Position numbers and translations under genes: made by a program
Notes under the pieces: model-generated
What the model was told of the DNA's origin: nothing
The model's input: only the letters and a program-made list of their open reading frames with translations
The model's database searches: none
Source: Devosia enhydra
GTDB taxonomy: Bacteria; Pseudomonadota; Alphaproteobacteria; Rhizobiales; Devosiaceae
Assembly: GCF_900119845.1 (NCBI RefSeq)
Contig: NZ_FPKU01000001.1
Span: 1,831,528 to 1,895,527, forward strand
Direction of reading: 5' to 3'
Length of the DNA: 64,000 bases
Shown: positions 27,015 through 35,785 of the stretch, piece after piece
Position numbering within the stretch: position 1 is the first letter of the stretch
Layout of the letters: every line of letters starts with the position of its first letter

Positions 27015-28082
27015 ATGGTGAGCACGCCAATCCCCGCTCCCTCGCCTTGGTGGTCGCCATCCCGGCATGAGGATCGCCGCCCGCTGCTTCTGGCACGCAA
27101 CCGTATCGTAACGGCCTTCCGCGCCCATCTCGAAGCGCAGGATTTCCTCTTCGTCGATCCCCCTGCCCTGCAGCGCTCGCCGGGCAACGAGACGCATCTG
27201 CATGCCTTTGCCACCGAAATGATCGGCAATGACGGCAGGGGCCATGCCGCTTATCTCCACACCTCCCCCGAATTCTCGATGAAAAAGCTCTTGGCGGCGG
27301 GGGAAAGCCGCATTGCCAGCTTCGGGCATGTGTTCCGCAACCGCGAGCGCGGGCCGCTGCATCACCCCGAATTCACCATGCTCGAATGGTATCGGGCCGG
27401 CGAGGATTACGATGCGGTGATCGATGATTGCGTCGCCCTGGTGCGCCTCGCTGCCGAAACGGCGGGCACGACCACGCTGCGCCATCGCCAGCGCACGGCC
27501 GATGCCTTTGCCGCGCCGCAGCGCCTGTCGGTGGCCGATGCCTTTGCCGAATTCGCCGGCATCGACCTGATGGCGACCATCGATGCGACGGGCCGGCTGG
27601 ATGCGGAGGCGCTGGCCGAGGCGATGCGGCGCACAGGCCTTGCCCTGCCGCACGACATTACGTGGAGCTATCTCTTCTCACGCGTGCTGGTGGAAAAGAT
27701 CGAGCCGATGCTGGGCGATGGTCGGATCACGGTGCTCGATCGCTACCCCCTCTGCGAGGCGGCGCTGGCCCGGCCGGCCGCCGACGATCCGCGCGTCGCC
27801 GAACGCTTCGAGCTTTATGGCTGCGGAGTGGAACTGGCCAATGGCTTCGGGGAATTGACCGATGCCGGCATCCAGCGCGAGCGCTTTTCGGCCGAAATGG
27901 CGGAAAAGGAGCGGCTCTATGGCGAGCGCTATCCGATCGACGAGGATCTGCTCGCTGCCCTGCCCCTGATGAAGCCGACAAGCGGCGTGGCGCTCGGCTT
28001 TGATCGGCTGGTGATGCTGGTGACCGGCGCCCCGCATATCGAGCAGGTCATCTGGGTGCCGGTGATGGAGCCGGGCCGATGA
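27015..28082 (+). CDS. epmA: EF-P lysine aminoacylase EpmA
   Basis: A truncated class II lysyl-tRNA synthetase paralogue that attaches (R)-beta-lysine to EF-P rather than to tRNA. Its 355 residues contain only the catalytic core without the anticodon-binding domain. Motif 2 appears as [20 protein letters not shown], and motif 3 as [29 protein letters not shown] is typical of lysyl synthetases. It begins on the strand opposite efp and overlaps epmB by four bases (ATGA), forming a two-gene modification operon. Confidence 0.94.
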   Translation: MVSTPIPAPSPWWSPSRHEDRRPLLLARNRIVTAFRAHLEAQDFLFVDPPALQRSPGNETHLHAFATEMIGNDGRGHAAYLHTSPEFSMKKLLAAGESRIASFGHVFRNRERGPLHHPEFTMLEWYRAGEDYDAVIDDCVALVRLAAETAGTTTLRHRQRTADAFAAPQRLSVADAFAEFAGIDLMATIDATGRLDAEALAEAMRRTGLALPHDITWSYLFSRVLVEKIEPMLGDGRITVLDRYPLCEAALARPAADDPRVAERFELYGCGVELANGFGELTDAGIQRERFSAEMAEKERLYGERYPIDEDLLAALPLMKPTSGVALGFDRLVMLVTGAPHIEQVIWVPVMEPGR

Positions 28083-29155
28083 AGCTTGATCGCACGCTGC
28101 GCAATCCGGCCGACCTCGTGGCCGCCGGCCTGCTGCCAGAGGCGCGACAGGCCGAGGCAGACGCCGTTGCGGTGCGCTATGCCGTGGCCGTGACCCCGGC
28201 GATGGCAGCACTGATCGACCGGGGTGATCCTGCCGACCCGATCGCGCGCCAGTTCGTGCCCGATGCGCGTGAGTTGCAGACCACCCCGGAAGAGCGCGAC
28301 GACCCTATCGGCGATCTCAGCCACTCGCCGGTCGAGGGCATCGTGCATCGCTATCCCGACCGGGTGCTGCTCAAGGCCGTGCATGTGTGTCCGGTCTATT
28401 GCCGCTTCTGCTTCCGCCGCGAAATGGTGGGGCCCGAAGGGCTGGGCACGCTCTCGCCCGACGCGCTCGACCGGGCAATCGGCTACATCGCTGCGCATCC
28501 CGAGATCTGGGAGGTGATCCTCACCGGCGGCGATCCGCTGGTGCTGTCGGCGCGCCGGCTGCGCGAGATGATGGAGCGTTTGGCTACCATCGACCATGTC
28601 CGGATCGTGCGCATCCACACCCGCGTGCCCGTGGTTGCGCCGGAGCGGATCGATGCGGGCCTCGTTGCCGCCATAAGGTCATCGGGCAAGGCCAGCTACC
28701 TTGCCGTGCATGCCAACCATGCCCGCGAGCTGACCCCCGAGGCACGCGCCGCCTGCGCGCAGCTTTCGGATGCCGGCATCGTGCTCCTCGGCCAGACTGT
28801 GCTGCTGCGGGGCGTGAATGATGATGTGGAGACGATGGCTGCCCTGATGCGCGCCATGGTCGAGACCCGCATCAAGCCCTATTACCTGCACCACCCCGAT
28901 CTTGCGCCCGGCACGGCGCATTTCCGCGTGCCGATCGCCGAAGGGCAGGCGCTGGTCGCGGCGCTGCGCGGGCGCATCTCGGGGCTCTGCCAGCCGACCT
29001 ATATCCTCGATATTCCGGGCGGGCACGGCAAGGCGCCGATCGCGGCGAACCCGATCGAGGAGGTCGCGCCGGGCTGCCATGCGGTCACCGACTTCCGCGG
29101 TCAACGCCACCTCTATCCGCCGGCCCCCGAAAGCAGCGGCGACAGCACGTCGTAG
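28079..29155 (+). CDS. epmB: EF-P beta-lysylation protein EpmB (radical SAM lysine 2,3-aminomutase)
   Basis: A radical SAM enzyme that converts L-alpha-lysine to (R)-beta-lysine for EF-P modification. Of 358 residues, the [4Fe-4S] motif is CPVYCRFC, with Cys104, Cys108 and Cys111 (CX3CX2C); LTGGDPLVLS is the glycine-rich SAM segment and IKPYYLHHPDLAPGT the PLP-lysine region of aminomutases. It lacks the long oligomerisation extensions of catabolic lysine aminomutases. It is coupled to epmA by an ATGA overlap. Its last 43 bases overlap the convergent TauE-type gene. Confidence 0.94.
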   Translation: MKLDRTLRNPADLVAAGLLPEARQAEADAVAVRYAVAVTPAMAALIDRGDPADPIARQFVPDARELQTTPEERDDPIGDLSHSPVEGIVHRYPDRVLLKAVHVCPVYCRFCFRREMVGPEGLGTLSPDALDRAIGYIAAHPEIWEVILTGGDPLVLSARRLREMMERLATIDHVRIVRIHTRVPVVAPERIDAGLVAAIRSSGKASYLAVHANHARELTPEARAACAQLSDAGIVLLGQTVLLRGVNDDVETMAALMRAMVETRIKPYYLHHPDLAPGTAHFRVPIAEGQALVAALRGRISGLCQPTYILDIPGGHGKAPIAANPIEEVAPGCHAVTDFRGQRHLYPPAPESSGDSTS

Positions 29156-29877
29156 GAGAGCTTGAACGCGAGGCCGGTGAGCACCACCAGCACGATCCGG
29201 CCAAAGGCCCCGGGGTCCATGCGGGTGCCCAGCCAGTTGCCGAAGGTCATGCCGGCAAAGACCGGCGCGATGGCCATGGCGCTCAGCAGCAGCCAGTCGG
29301 TTCGCAACTGCCCGAGGCCGAACAGCGTCAGGGTCTGAACGCTGCCGAACATGAGGAACAGGGTCGAGACCGAAACCACGAACTGCGGGCGGGGAATGCC
29401 GAGCGCATTGAGATAGGGCAGCGAGGCGGGCGCCGAGAGCCCGGAGGCGCCCTGCAGCAGCCCCGAGATCCAGCCCGCCGGCAGGGCAAGGCGCTTGGCG
29501 GCCTGAGGGCTCAAGGCCCAATGCGGCTTGAGCAGCCGAAAGATGACGTAACTGACCAACGCCGCGGCAAGCACCCCGGTCAGCGCCGTGATCGGCAGGC
29601 CCACCAGCATGAAGCTGCCCATCAACACCCCGATGAAAGCAGCGATGACGAAGGGCGCGAGGAAAGGCAGGCCGACGAAATTCCGCCTGTAGGCCACAAG
29701 CTGCCAGGCATTGGTGACGATCGTAGGCAGGAGCATAGTCACCACTGCCAGCCGCACATCGTAGATCGCAGAGATCGCCGGCACGGCCAGGAGCGGCGCG
29801 CCGGCGCCCGTTGCGCCTTTCAGCACACCGCCAATGGCGAGGCAGAAGGCGATGATGGCAAGATCGATCGGTGACAC
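29113..29877 (-). CDS. TauE/SafE family membrane exporter
   Basis: A 254-residue integral membrane protein with about eight hydrophobic segments, of the TSUP (TauE/SafE) family, whose members move sulfite, sulfoacetate or other organic anions. The first segment has the typical GGVLKGATGAGAPLLAVP, and the internal repeat appears as SGLLQGASGLSAPASLPYL. The start is a GTG at 29877. The 3' end overlaps epmB convergently by 43 bp. No sulfur genes are nearby, so the substrate is unknown. Confidence 0.88.
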   Translation of the reverse strand: MSPIDLAIIAFCLAIGGVLKGATGAGAPLLAVPAISAIYDVRLAVVTMLLPTIVTNAWQLVAYRRNFVGLPFLAPFVIAAFIGVLMGSFMLVGLPITALTGVLAAALVSYVIFRLLKPHWALSPQAAKRLALPAGWISGLLQGASGLSAPASLPYLNALGIPRPQFVVSVSTLFLMFGSVQTLTLFGLGQLRTDWLLLSAMAIAPVFAGMTFGNWLGTRMDPGAFGRIVLVVLTGLAFKLSYDVLSPLLSGAGG

Positions 29878-29958
29878 GAAGCGCGGCGTCCTTGGGCTTG
29901 GCCCGCTCTATAGCGCCGCGAGCCGGGCCCAGGCTACCGCGCCAAAGGGCTTAAGGCT

Positions 29959-31194
29959 TCAGCGCCGCGCCACCACCGGCACATAGTCGTCGAGCACCTC
30001 ACCGGCCCTGACCGTGCGGCCCTCTTCGGCCGATTTGTAGAGCGCCATCAGCATCTCGGTCACCGCCACGCCATCATGGAAGGTCTCCATCGGCATCTGG
30101 CCCTTGCGGAAGGCCTCCACCATGTGGCGGTTTTCCTCGGTATAACCATAGACGCCGGCTTCGTCCTCGAGCACCGGCATCAGCCCCTGCTCGGCATTCT
30201 GCTTTTCGACGAGGTCTTCGCCCTCGGCGCCCTCGACGGCACGCGACATGAACACCTTGAGCCCGCTCGAAAGCGAGGAAAACTCCATCGCATATTCTGG
30301 CCCCAGCAGTTCGAGCTGGATGCGCAGCCCTGCCCCGACATAGGCCCAGGAGGTGGTGGCCTCGACGATCACCTCCGAGCCATCCTCTGCCTCGAAGGTG
30401 ATCATGCCGCGCGCAAAATCCTCCGACGGGTGGCGGGTATAGTCGACGCCCTTCATCCGCCGTGCCAGATCGGCAGCGTAATGGGGCTTGGTCCATTTGA
30501 GCATGGCGATGGCGCCGGTGGCATTCTTGAAGGTCAGCGACGACCGGGGCGCGCCCGGCGCTGTCAGCATGAAGCGCGCCACTTCTATGGAGTGGCACAT
30601 CATGTCGAGCAGCGCACCGCCGCCCTGCTCGTCGCCCTGCCAGAACCAGGGCTCGTGCGGGCCCGAATGCTCTTCGGCAGCACGCGCGAGATAGGGGCGG
30701 CCGGTTGCCGGCACGGCGCGGCGCCAGATGATCTCCTTGCCCCGGAGCACGGCGGTCGAGAACAGCTGGTTTTCGAGATAGCCGTGCAGCAGGCCCGACC
30801 CCTCGGCCAGCGCCAGCATCGCCTTGGCCTCCTTGAGGGTGCGGGCGAGCGGCTTTTCGCAGGCCACCGCGAAGACCTGCGAGCGCTTGGCCGCAACGGC
30901 ATCGGCAATGGTCTGCATCACGCCGAGCCGCGTCGGGTTGGGCGAGAGGATCCAGATGGCATCGACGTCATCGGCCTCGACGAGGGCCTCGAGGCTCTCA
31001 TGCACGCGGCAGGCCCCGAGATCGAGTTCACCCACCGCATCGGCAAAGGCCTGGCGCTTGGCCGGGGTGGGCGAATAGACGCCCGTGACCTCGACATTGC
31101 GCACCCCAAGCAGCGACTTGAGATGGAAATGGGCGATGAAGCCCGAGCCGACAAAGCCGATGCGGAGCGTCTTGCGGGGGAAGGAGGTGGTCAT
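29959..31194 (-). CDS. Gfo/Idh/MocA family oxidoreductase
   Basis: A 411-residue NAD(P)-dependent sugar or inositol dehydrogenase. The Rossmann motif is IGFVGSGFIAHFHLKSL, then VTGVYSP, and the catalytic EKP motif CEKPLARTLKEA. His in MMCHSIEVARFM may complete the active site. It overlaps the LacI gene by four bases and is the last gene of the six-gene minus-strand sugar ABC operon (SBP, ATPase, two permeases, LacI, oxidoreductase), so it likely oxidises the imported sugar. The substrate is not readable from sequence. Confidence 0.9.
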   Translation of the reverse strand: MTTSFPRKTLRIGFVGSGFIAHFHLKSLLGVRNVEVTGVYSPTPAKRQAFADAVGELDLGACRVHESLEALVEADDVDAIWILSPNPTRLGVMQTIADAVAAKRSQVFAVACEKPLARTLKEAKAMLALAEGSGLLHGYLENQLFSTAVLRGKEIIWRRAVPATGRPYLARAAEEHSGPHEPWFWQGDEQGGGALLDMMCHSIEVARFMLTAPGAPRSSLTFKNATGAIAMLKWTKPHYAADLARRMKGVDYTRHPSEDFARGMITFEAEDGSEVIVEATTSWAYVGAGLRIQLELLGPEYAMEFSSLSSGLKVFMSRAVEGAEGEDLVEKQNAEQGLMPVLEDEAGVYGYTEENRHMVEAFRKGQMPMETFHDGVAVTEMLMALYKSAEEGRTVRAGEVLDDYVPVVARR

Positions 31195-32213
31195 CGCAAA
31201 AGAGCCCTTCTTGCGTTCACGGTACAGGGAGCGGCGGAAGCCCGTTCGACGAGTTCGACGGGCAGGATGGCGTTGGCGGGATCGGCACGGCCTTCCAGCA
31301 GGTCGATCATCATCGCCATCGACGCACGGCCGATCTCGCGGCGCGGCTGGCGCACGCTGGTCAAAGGCGGATCGGAGGCGGTGGCAAAGACGATGTCGTC
31401 AAACCCCACCACCGAGATATCGCCCGGCACGCTGAGACCGCGGGCGCGCAGCGCGTTGATCGCGCCGACAGCCATTTCGTCATTGGAGCAAAAGAGCGCC
31501 GTGAAGGCGGCAGCGCCCGACAGCAGCTGTTCGACTGCCCTCTGCCCGCCCTCGTAATGGAAATCGGCGTGGACGGTGAGAGCCGGGTCGACAGGCAGTC
31601 CGGCCGCAGCCAGCGCGGCGCGGTAGCCCTCATGCCGCTGGCGCGGCATCACATCTGTCATCGGGCCGGTGATATGGGCGATGCGGCTGTGGCCAAGCCC
31701 GACGAGGTAATTGATGGCAAGGGCGGCGGCGGCGCGATTGTCGATGGCAATGGTGGGCAGGCGCACGCCATCGACCAGTTCGAGCGAGACGACGATGGGC
31801 GGCAGGGGCGCCGAATGGATGGCCTCGGGCACCCGGCCGGTCATCAGGATCAGACCATCGGCCTGCCGGTTCCGCACCATTTCGACATAGCGAAGGATGC
31901 GCTGGTCATCATGGCCGGCATCGCCCATCAGCACGCGATAGCCATTGGCATAGGCGTGCTCTTCCACGCCGCGATAGATATCGAGATAGAAGGGGTTGGA
32001 GATGTCGCGCACGAGCAGCACGACATTGCCGGTGGAGCGGCGGCGAAAATCCACCGCCTGCCGATTGGGGATGAAGCCCGTGGCCTTGACGGCGGCCAAG
32101 ACCTTTTCGCGCGTCGCGTCGGTAACCTTGTCGGGGTGCGACAGCGCCCTGGAAACCGTGGCGATCGACACGCCGGCCAGTTCGGCGACCGCCCTGATGG
32201 TGGGCGCGCTCAT
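31191..32213 (-). CDS. LacI family transcriptional regulator
   Basis: A 340-residue regulator with an N-terminal LacI helix-turn-helix (TIRAVAELAGVSIATVSRAL) and hinge helix, then a periplasmic-binding-like sugar sensor (NVVLLVRDISNPFYLDIYRG; DGLILMTG; VVGFDDI). The start at 32213 overlaps the permease stop as ATGA; a much longer upstream frame is only an overlap with the permease gene. It is within the operon it probably controls. The 16-bp palindrome at 36872-36887 in front of the substrate-binding protein gene, with a central CCGG, is the expected operator type. Confidence 0.92.
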   Translation of the reverse strand: MSAPTIRAVAELAGVSIATVSRALSHPDKVTDATREKVLAAVKATGFIPNRQAVDFRRRSTGNVVLLVRDISNPFYLDIYRGVEEHAYANGYRVLMGDAGHDDQRILRYVEMVRNRQADGLILMTGRVPEAIHSAPLPPIVVSLELVDGVRLPTIAIDNRAAAALAINYLVGLGHSRIAHITGPMTDVMPRQRHEGYRAALAAAGLPVDPALTVHADFHYEGGQRAVEQLLSGAAAFTALFCSNDEMAVGAINALRARGLSVPGDISVVGFDDIVFATASDPPLTSVRQPRREIGRASMAMMIDLLEGRADPANAILPVELVERASAAPCTVNARRALLR

Positions 32214-33166
32214 GCCCTGAGGCGCCCGGCCCGGCCGTAAAGCAGCATCAGCATCAGCAGCACGGCGCCAAAGATCAGCTGACGGCCCCAGAATTCGAGC
32301 TGGAGGGTGGTCAGCACGCTGGTCAGAAGCGTCAGCGCGATGGCCCCGAGCATGGCGCCGAAATAATTGCCCTGCCCGCCGGCCAGCGAAATGCCGCCGA
32401 TGACCACCGCGATCACCGAGGGCAGCACATATTGGTCGCCCACCGAGACGAAGCTGTTGCCGGTATAGCCGATGACGATGACGCCGGTCAGGCCGGCAAA
32501 CAGCCCTGACAGCCCATAGAGCAGCGTGCGGATGGCGCGCACCGGCAGGCCGGTGAGTTCGGCGGCCCGCTCGTTCGAGCCTATGGCGTAGATGGCGTAG
32601 CCGAGCCGCGTGCGGCGCAAAAGCACCCACATCAGCACGCCCACCAGCGCCCAGAGGATGAGGATGCCGGGCAGGCCGAACACCAGCGGCCGATTGACGA
32701 AGGCCATCAGCGCCGGGGCGGCATTGCCCGAGGGGATGCCGCGTGAGATCACGATCAGCGCGCCCTGCACCACACCGGTCATGCCCAGCGTCATCACGAG
32801 CGGGGGGATGCGCAGCATCGTGACACCCAGCCCGTTGATAAGCCCGATGAGGAAGGTCGCCCCGCCCGCCACCAGCACGGCGAGGAAAATAGAACCATCC
32901 TGCCCCGCCATGACATTGCCGGCGAGCACGGCGCCGAGTGAAATCGAGGCGCCGACCGACAGATCGATGCCCTCGCGACCGCCAATGACGACGAGCGACT
33001 GCCCGGCCGCGACGAGCCCGAGAATGGCGGAGACGACGAGGAGCCGCACAATCTGGTCGCCGCGCGCAAAGCCGGGAGACAGGGCCTCGCCGGCCGCCAG
33101 CAGCACGAGGATGGAGAGCGTCGCGAGAACCAGCGGATCGGTGAGGGTGGAGCGCAGGCGGTTCAT
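32210..33166 (-). CDS. Sugar ABC transporter permease (RbsC type)
   Basis: A 318-residue polytopic permease of the ribose/xylose group, about eight to ten hydrophobic segments. SLVVIGGREGIDLSVGASISLGA is the family signature, with GYAIYAIGSNERAAELTGL facing the ATPase in the cytoplasm. I placed the start at 33166, eight bases after GGAG; an adjacent ATG at 33169 is possible. It is one of two unequal permeases forming the channel. It is coupled to the LacI gene by a four-base overlap. Confidence 0.92.
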   Translation of the reverse strand: MNRLRSTLTDPLVLATLSILVLLAAGEALSPGFARGDQIVRLLVVSAILGLVAAGQSLVVIGGREGIDLSVGASISLGAVLAGNVMAGQDGSIFLAVLVAGGATFLIGLINGLGVTMLRIPPLVMTLGMTGVVQGALIVISRGIPSGNAAPALMAFVNRPLVFGLPGILILWALVGVLMWVLLRRTRLGYAIYAIGSNERAAELTGLPVRAIRTLLYGLSGLFAGLTGVIVIGYTGNSFVSVGDQYVLPSVIAVVIGGISLAGGQGNYFGAMLGAIALTLLTSVLTTLQLEFWGRQLIFGAVLLMLMLLYGRAGRLRA

Positions 33167-33176
33167 CATCTGGCTC

Positions 33177-34139
33177 CTAGCGCCGCGCCACCAGCACGCC
33201 GCCGGCCAGCGCCAGCAGGGTGATGAGGCCCTGGATGAGGGTCTGGTACTCGAACGGGAAGCGGGCAAAGAAGATGACATTGCCGATCATGCCCAGCACC
33301 AGCGCGCCGAGCACCGCGCCGAAGGCGGAGCCCGATCCGCCCGCGAGCGCAGCGCCGCCGAGCACGACCGCAGAGATCGAAGAGAGGGCGAGAAGGCGGC
33401 CCATCAGCGGATCCCCGCTCGCGGTCTCTCCCGTAAGACACAGGCTGGCAAAGGCGGCAAAGAGGCCGGCGAGCACATAGGCAAGGATGCGGATGCGCGC
33501 CACCGGAAGCCCGCTCTGGAAGGCGGCCTGCCGCAACCCGCCCACGGCCGAGAGATGCTTGATGAAGGGGCGTCGCGCAATGATCGCGATGATGACGAGC
33601 GCAAGGATCAGCACCCAGAGCACCACCGGCAGGCCGAGCACGGCTCCACCATAGGTGCGCCAGTATTCGGCCGGCACCGGCAGTCCGGCCGTCGGCAGGA
33701 TGCGCAGCGCCAGTCCGCCGAAGATGATGCCGGTGGCAAAGGTGGTGACGATAGCCTGGAAGCGCAGGCCGGCGATCAGGAGCCCGTTGACGAGCCCGCA
33801 GGCGACCCCGGTGAGGATGCCCGCCCCGATCCCTGCGAAAATCGCCGGCACCCCGCCGCCCAGCGCCGCGATGACCGAAACGGTGACCACATTGACCAGC
33901 GCCACAATGGAGCCCACCGACAGGTCGATATCGCCGCCGAGGATCACATAGCTCTGCCCGATCGCGACCAGCACCACCGGCAGGAACACGGTGAGGTTGG
34001 ACTTGAGCACATTGGGCGTGACGAGATTGGGCTGGAGGATCCAGTTGATGACAAAGAGCGCAATGAGCGCGCTCAGCGTCACCAGCCAGACGCGATTGCG
34101 CAGCGCGGCCATGGCAGGGTTTGTGCGGGCCGGGGTCAT
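33177..34139 (-). CDS. Sugar ABC transporter permease (RbsC type)
   Basis: A 320-residue polytopic inner-membrane permease. SYVILGGDIDLSVGSIVALVNV is the family signature and HLSAVGGLRQAAFQSGLPV the cytoplasmic coupling segment, although it departs from the usual GxNxxAA sequence. ATG 34139 overlaps the ATPase stop by four bases. It pairs with the downstream permease to form a heterodimeric channel for the same sugar. Confidence 0.92.
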   Translation of the reverse strand: MTPARTNPAMAALRNRVWLVTLSALIALFVINWILQPNLVTPNVLKSNLTVFLPVVLVAIGQSYVILGGDIDLSVGSIVALVNVVTVSVIAALGGGVPAIFAGIGAGILTGVACGLVNGLLIAGLRFQAIVTTFATGIIFGGLALRILPTAGLPVPAEYWRTYGGAVLGLPVVLWVLILALVIIAIIARRPFIKHLSAVGGLRQAAFQSGLPVARIRILAYVLAGLFAAFASLCLTGETASGDPLMGRLLALSSISAVVLGGAALAGGSGSAFGAVLGALVLGMIGNVIFFARFPFEYQTLIQGLITLLALAGGVLVARR

Positions 34140-35638
34140 GCGGCCCTCCCATAGGCGGCGTTCGTAAGGTTGTAGGCGGTCAGCGCCTCGCCCTCGAGTT
34201 CGCCGGCCACGGCGCCGGAATTGAACACCAGGATGCGATCGCAAAGGCTGAGCAATTCGGCATCCTCGGAGGAGTAGAACAGGATCGCCGCGCCCTCATC
34301 GGCCAGCCGCCGCGCCAACGCGAAGAAATCGGCCTTGGCGCCCAGATCGATGCCCTTGGTGGGGTCGTCGAGGAGCAGAACCGAGGGCTGGGTGGCAAGC
34401 CAGCGGGCGATGAAGATCTTCTGCTGGTTGCCGCCCGACAGCGAGCCGATGGGGGCGGAAAGGCCGGCATATTTGGTGGACAGCGTCGCTGCGGCCTTGG
34501 TGAATCGCTCGCGCAGCCGGCCCGGCCAGACCATGGCCGGCCGTTCCTTGGAAAAGCTTGCCGCCGCGATGTTCTCGAAGATCGAGCGGCCGTGAAAGGC
34601 GGCATCCCGGCCCCGGTCGCCCGAGACATAGGCGATGCCCTTGCCGATCGCGTGGCTGGGCCGGGAAATGCGGACCTGCTCGCCATCGAGCCTGATCGTG
34701 CCCGAGGTGAAGGGCGCCGCGCCGAACAGCCCCTGCAAGAGGCTCGACTGCCCCTGCCCTTGCAAGCCACCGAGCCCGACGATCTCGCCGGGCCGGAGCG
34801 ACAACGAGACTTGCTGCACGCGCTTGTTGCCCACGCTTTCGAGAACGAGCCGGGCCGGCTTGTCCGATCTCGGCCGGGCGGCGGGGCGCTCGGCGAGTGC
34901 CGTCACATCGCCGACCATGGCATGGACCACGGCCTGCCGGTCGGTCTCGGCGGTGACGAAGCGCGCCACGGTTGCGCCATTGCGCATCACCGTGATGCGG
35001 TCGGTAATCTCGAAGACTTCATCCATTCTATGGGTGATGAAGATCGAGGAGACGCCTTCGGCCTTCAGTTCGCGCAGAATGGCAAAGAACAGCGCCACCT
35101 GGTTGCGGTCGAGCGCGGCAGTGGCTTCATCGAAGATGATGATGCGCGGCTTGCGCGCCAGGACCTTGAGGATCTCGACGATCTGCCGCTGGTCGGGCGA
35201 CAGATCGGACACAAGCGCATCGGCCGAAAAGCCGGCGCCGGCAACCTCGGCAAACCGGGCGATCAACTGTTCGGTATCGCGCCTCAGCGCGCGGGCATCG
35301 AGAAAGCCGGCGCCTGAGCGCTGCTCGCGCCCGAGGAAGATATTGTCGGCCACCGAGAGCTGCGGAACGAGCGACAGTTCCTGGTAAAAGAGCGCCACCC
35401 CCAGCGCCTCGGCTTCGCGCGGCCCGCCGATCTCGACCGCGCGGCCGAGGATGGAGAGCGTGCCGCTGTTCTTGGCCACCGTGCCGGCGATGATCTTGCA
35501 CAATGTGGATTTGCCGCAGCCATTGGCGCCCAGAAGCGCGTGGATCTCGCCCTGTTCGAGCTCGAGCCCGCCATCACTGAGGGCGACGACGGCGCCATAG
35601 CGCTTGGTGATGCTTTCGGCCTTGAGCAGAAGGGTCAT
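34136..35638 (-). CDS. Sugar ABC transporter ATPase (RbsA type, two domains)
   Basis: A 500-residue fused ATPase. In domain 1 are Walker A GANGCGKSTLCK, an altered signature LSPDQRQIVEI, and Walker B IIIFDEATAAL. In domain 2 are a degenerate Walker A GLGGLQGQGQSSLLQ, signature LSGGNQQKIFIARWL, and Walker B VLLLDDPTKGID. This asymmetry is usual for carbohydrate uptake transporters of the CUT2 class. It is separated from the upstream SBP gene by 147 bp with three hairpins and overlaps the next permease by four bases. Confidence 0.94.
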   Translation of the reverse strand: MTLLLKAESITKRYGAVVALSDGGLELEQGEIHALLGANGCGKSTLCKIIAGTVAKNSGTLSILGRAVEIGGPREAEALGVALFYQELSLVPQLSVADNIFLGREQRSGAGFLDARALRRDTEQLIARFAEVAGAGFSADALVSDLSPDQRQIVEILKVLARKPRIIIFDEATAALDRNQVALFFAILRELKAEGVSSIFITHRMDEVFEITDRITVMRNGATVARFVTAETDRQAVVHAMVGDVTALAERPAARPRSDKPARLVLESVGNKRVQQVSLSLRPGEIVGLGGLQGQGQSSLLQGLFGAAPFTSGTIRLDGEQVRISRPSHAIGKGIAYVSGDRGRDAAFHGRSIFENIAAASFSKERPAMVWPGRLRERFTKAAATLSTKYAGLSAPIGSLSGGNQQKIFIARWLATQPSVLLLDDPTKGIDLGAKADFFALARRLADEGAAILFYSSEDAELLSLCDRILVFNSGAVAGELEGEALTAYNLTNAAYGRAA

Positions 35639-35681
35639 CGCGGCGTCTCACCAGGGCTCGATGGGATCGGCATGAGAATGG

Positions 35682-35774
35682 GCACGCCGGAACGCCGGCG
35701 TGCAAGAGGGTTCGGCCAAGGCCGACACCCATCGCAGTGCATGTGAAAGGGGCCGGCAGCCTTGGCCGCCGGCC
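35682..35774 (-). other. Three consecutive hairpins between SBP and ATPase genes
   Basis: Stems are GCACGCCGG/CCGGCGTGC (35682-35703, loop AACG), TCGGCC/GGCCGA (35712-35725, loop AA) and GGCCGGC/GCCGGCC (35751-35774). None has a T-run. Placed right after the binding-protein gene, they probably protect its mRNA and reduce expression of the downstream ATPase and permeases. Confidence 0.6.
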
Positions 35775-35785
35775 GATCGCCAGCT

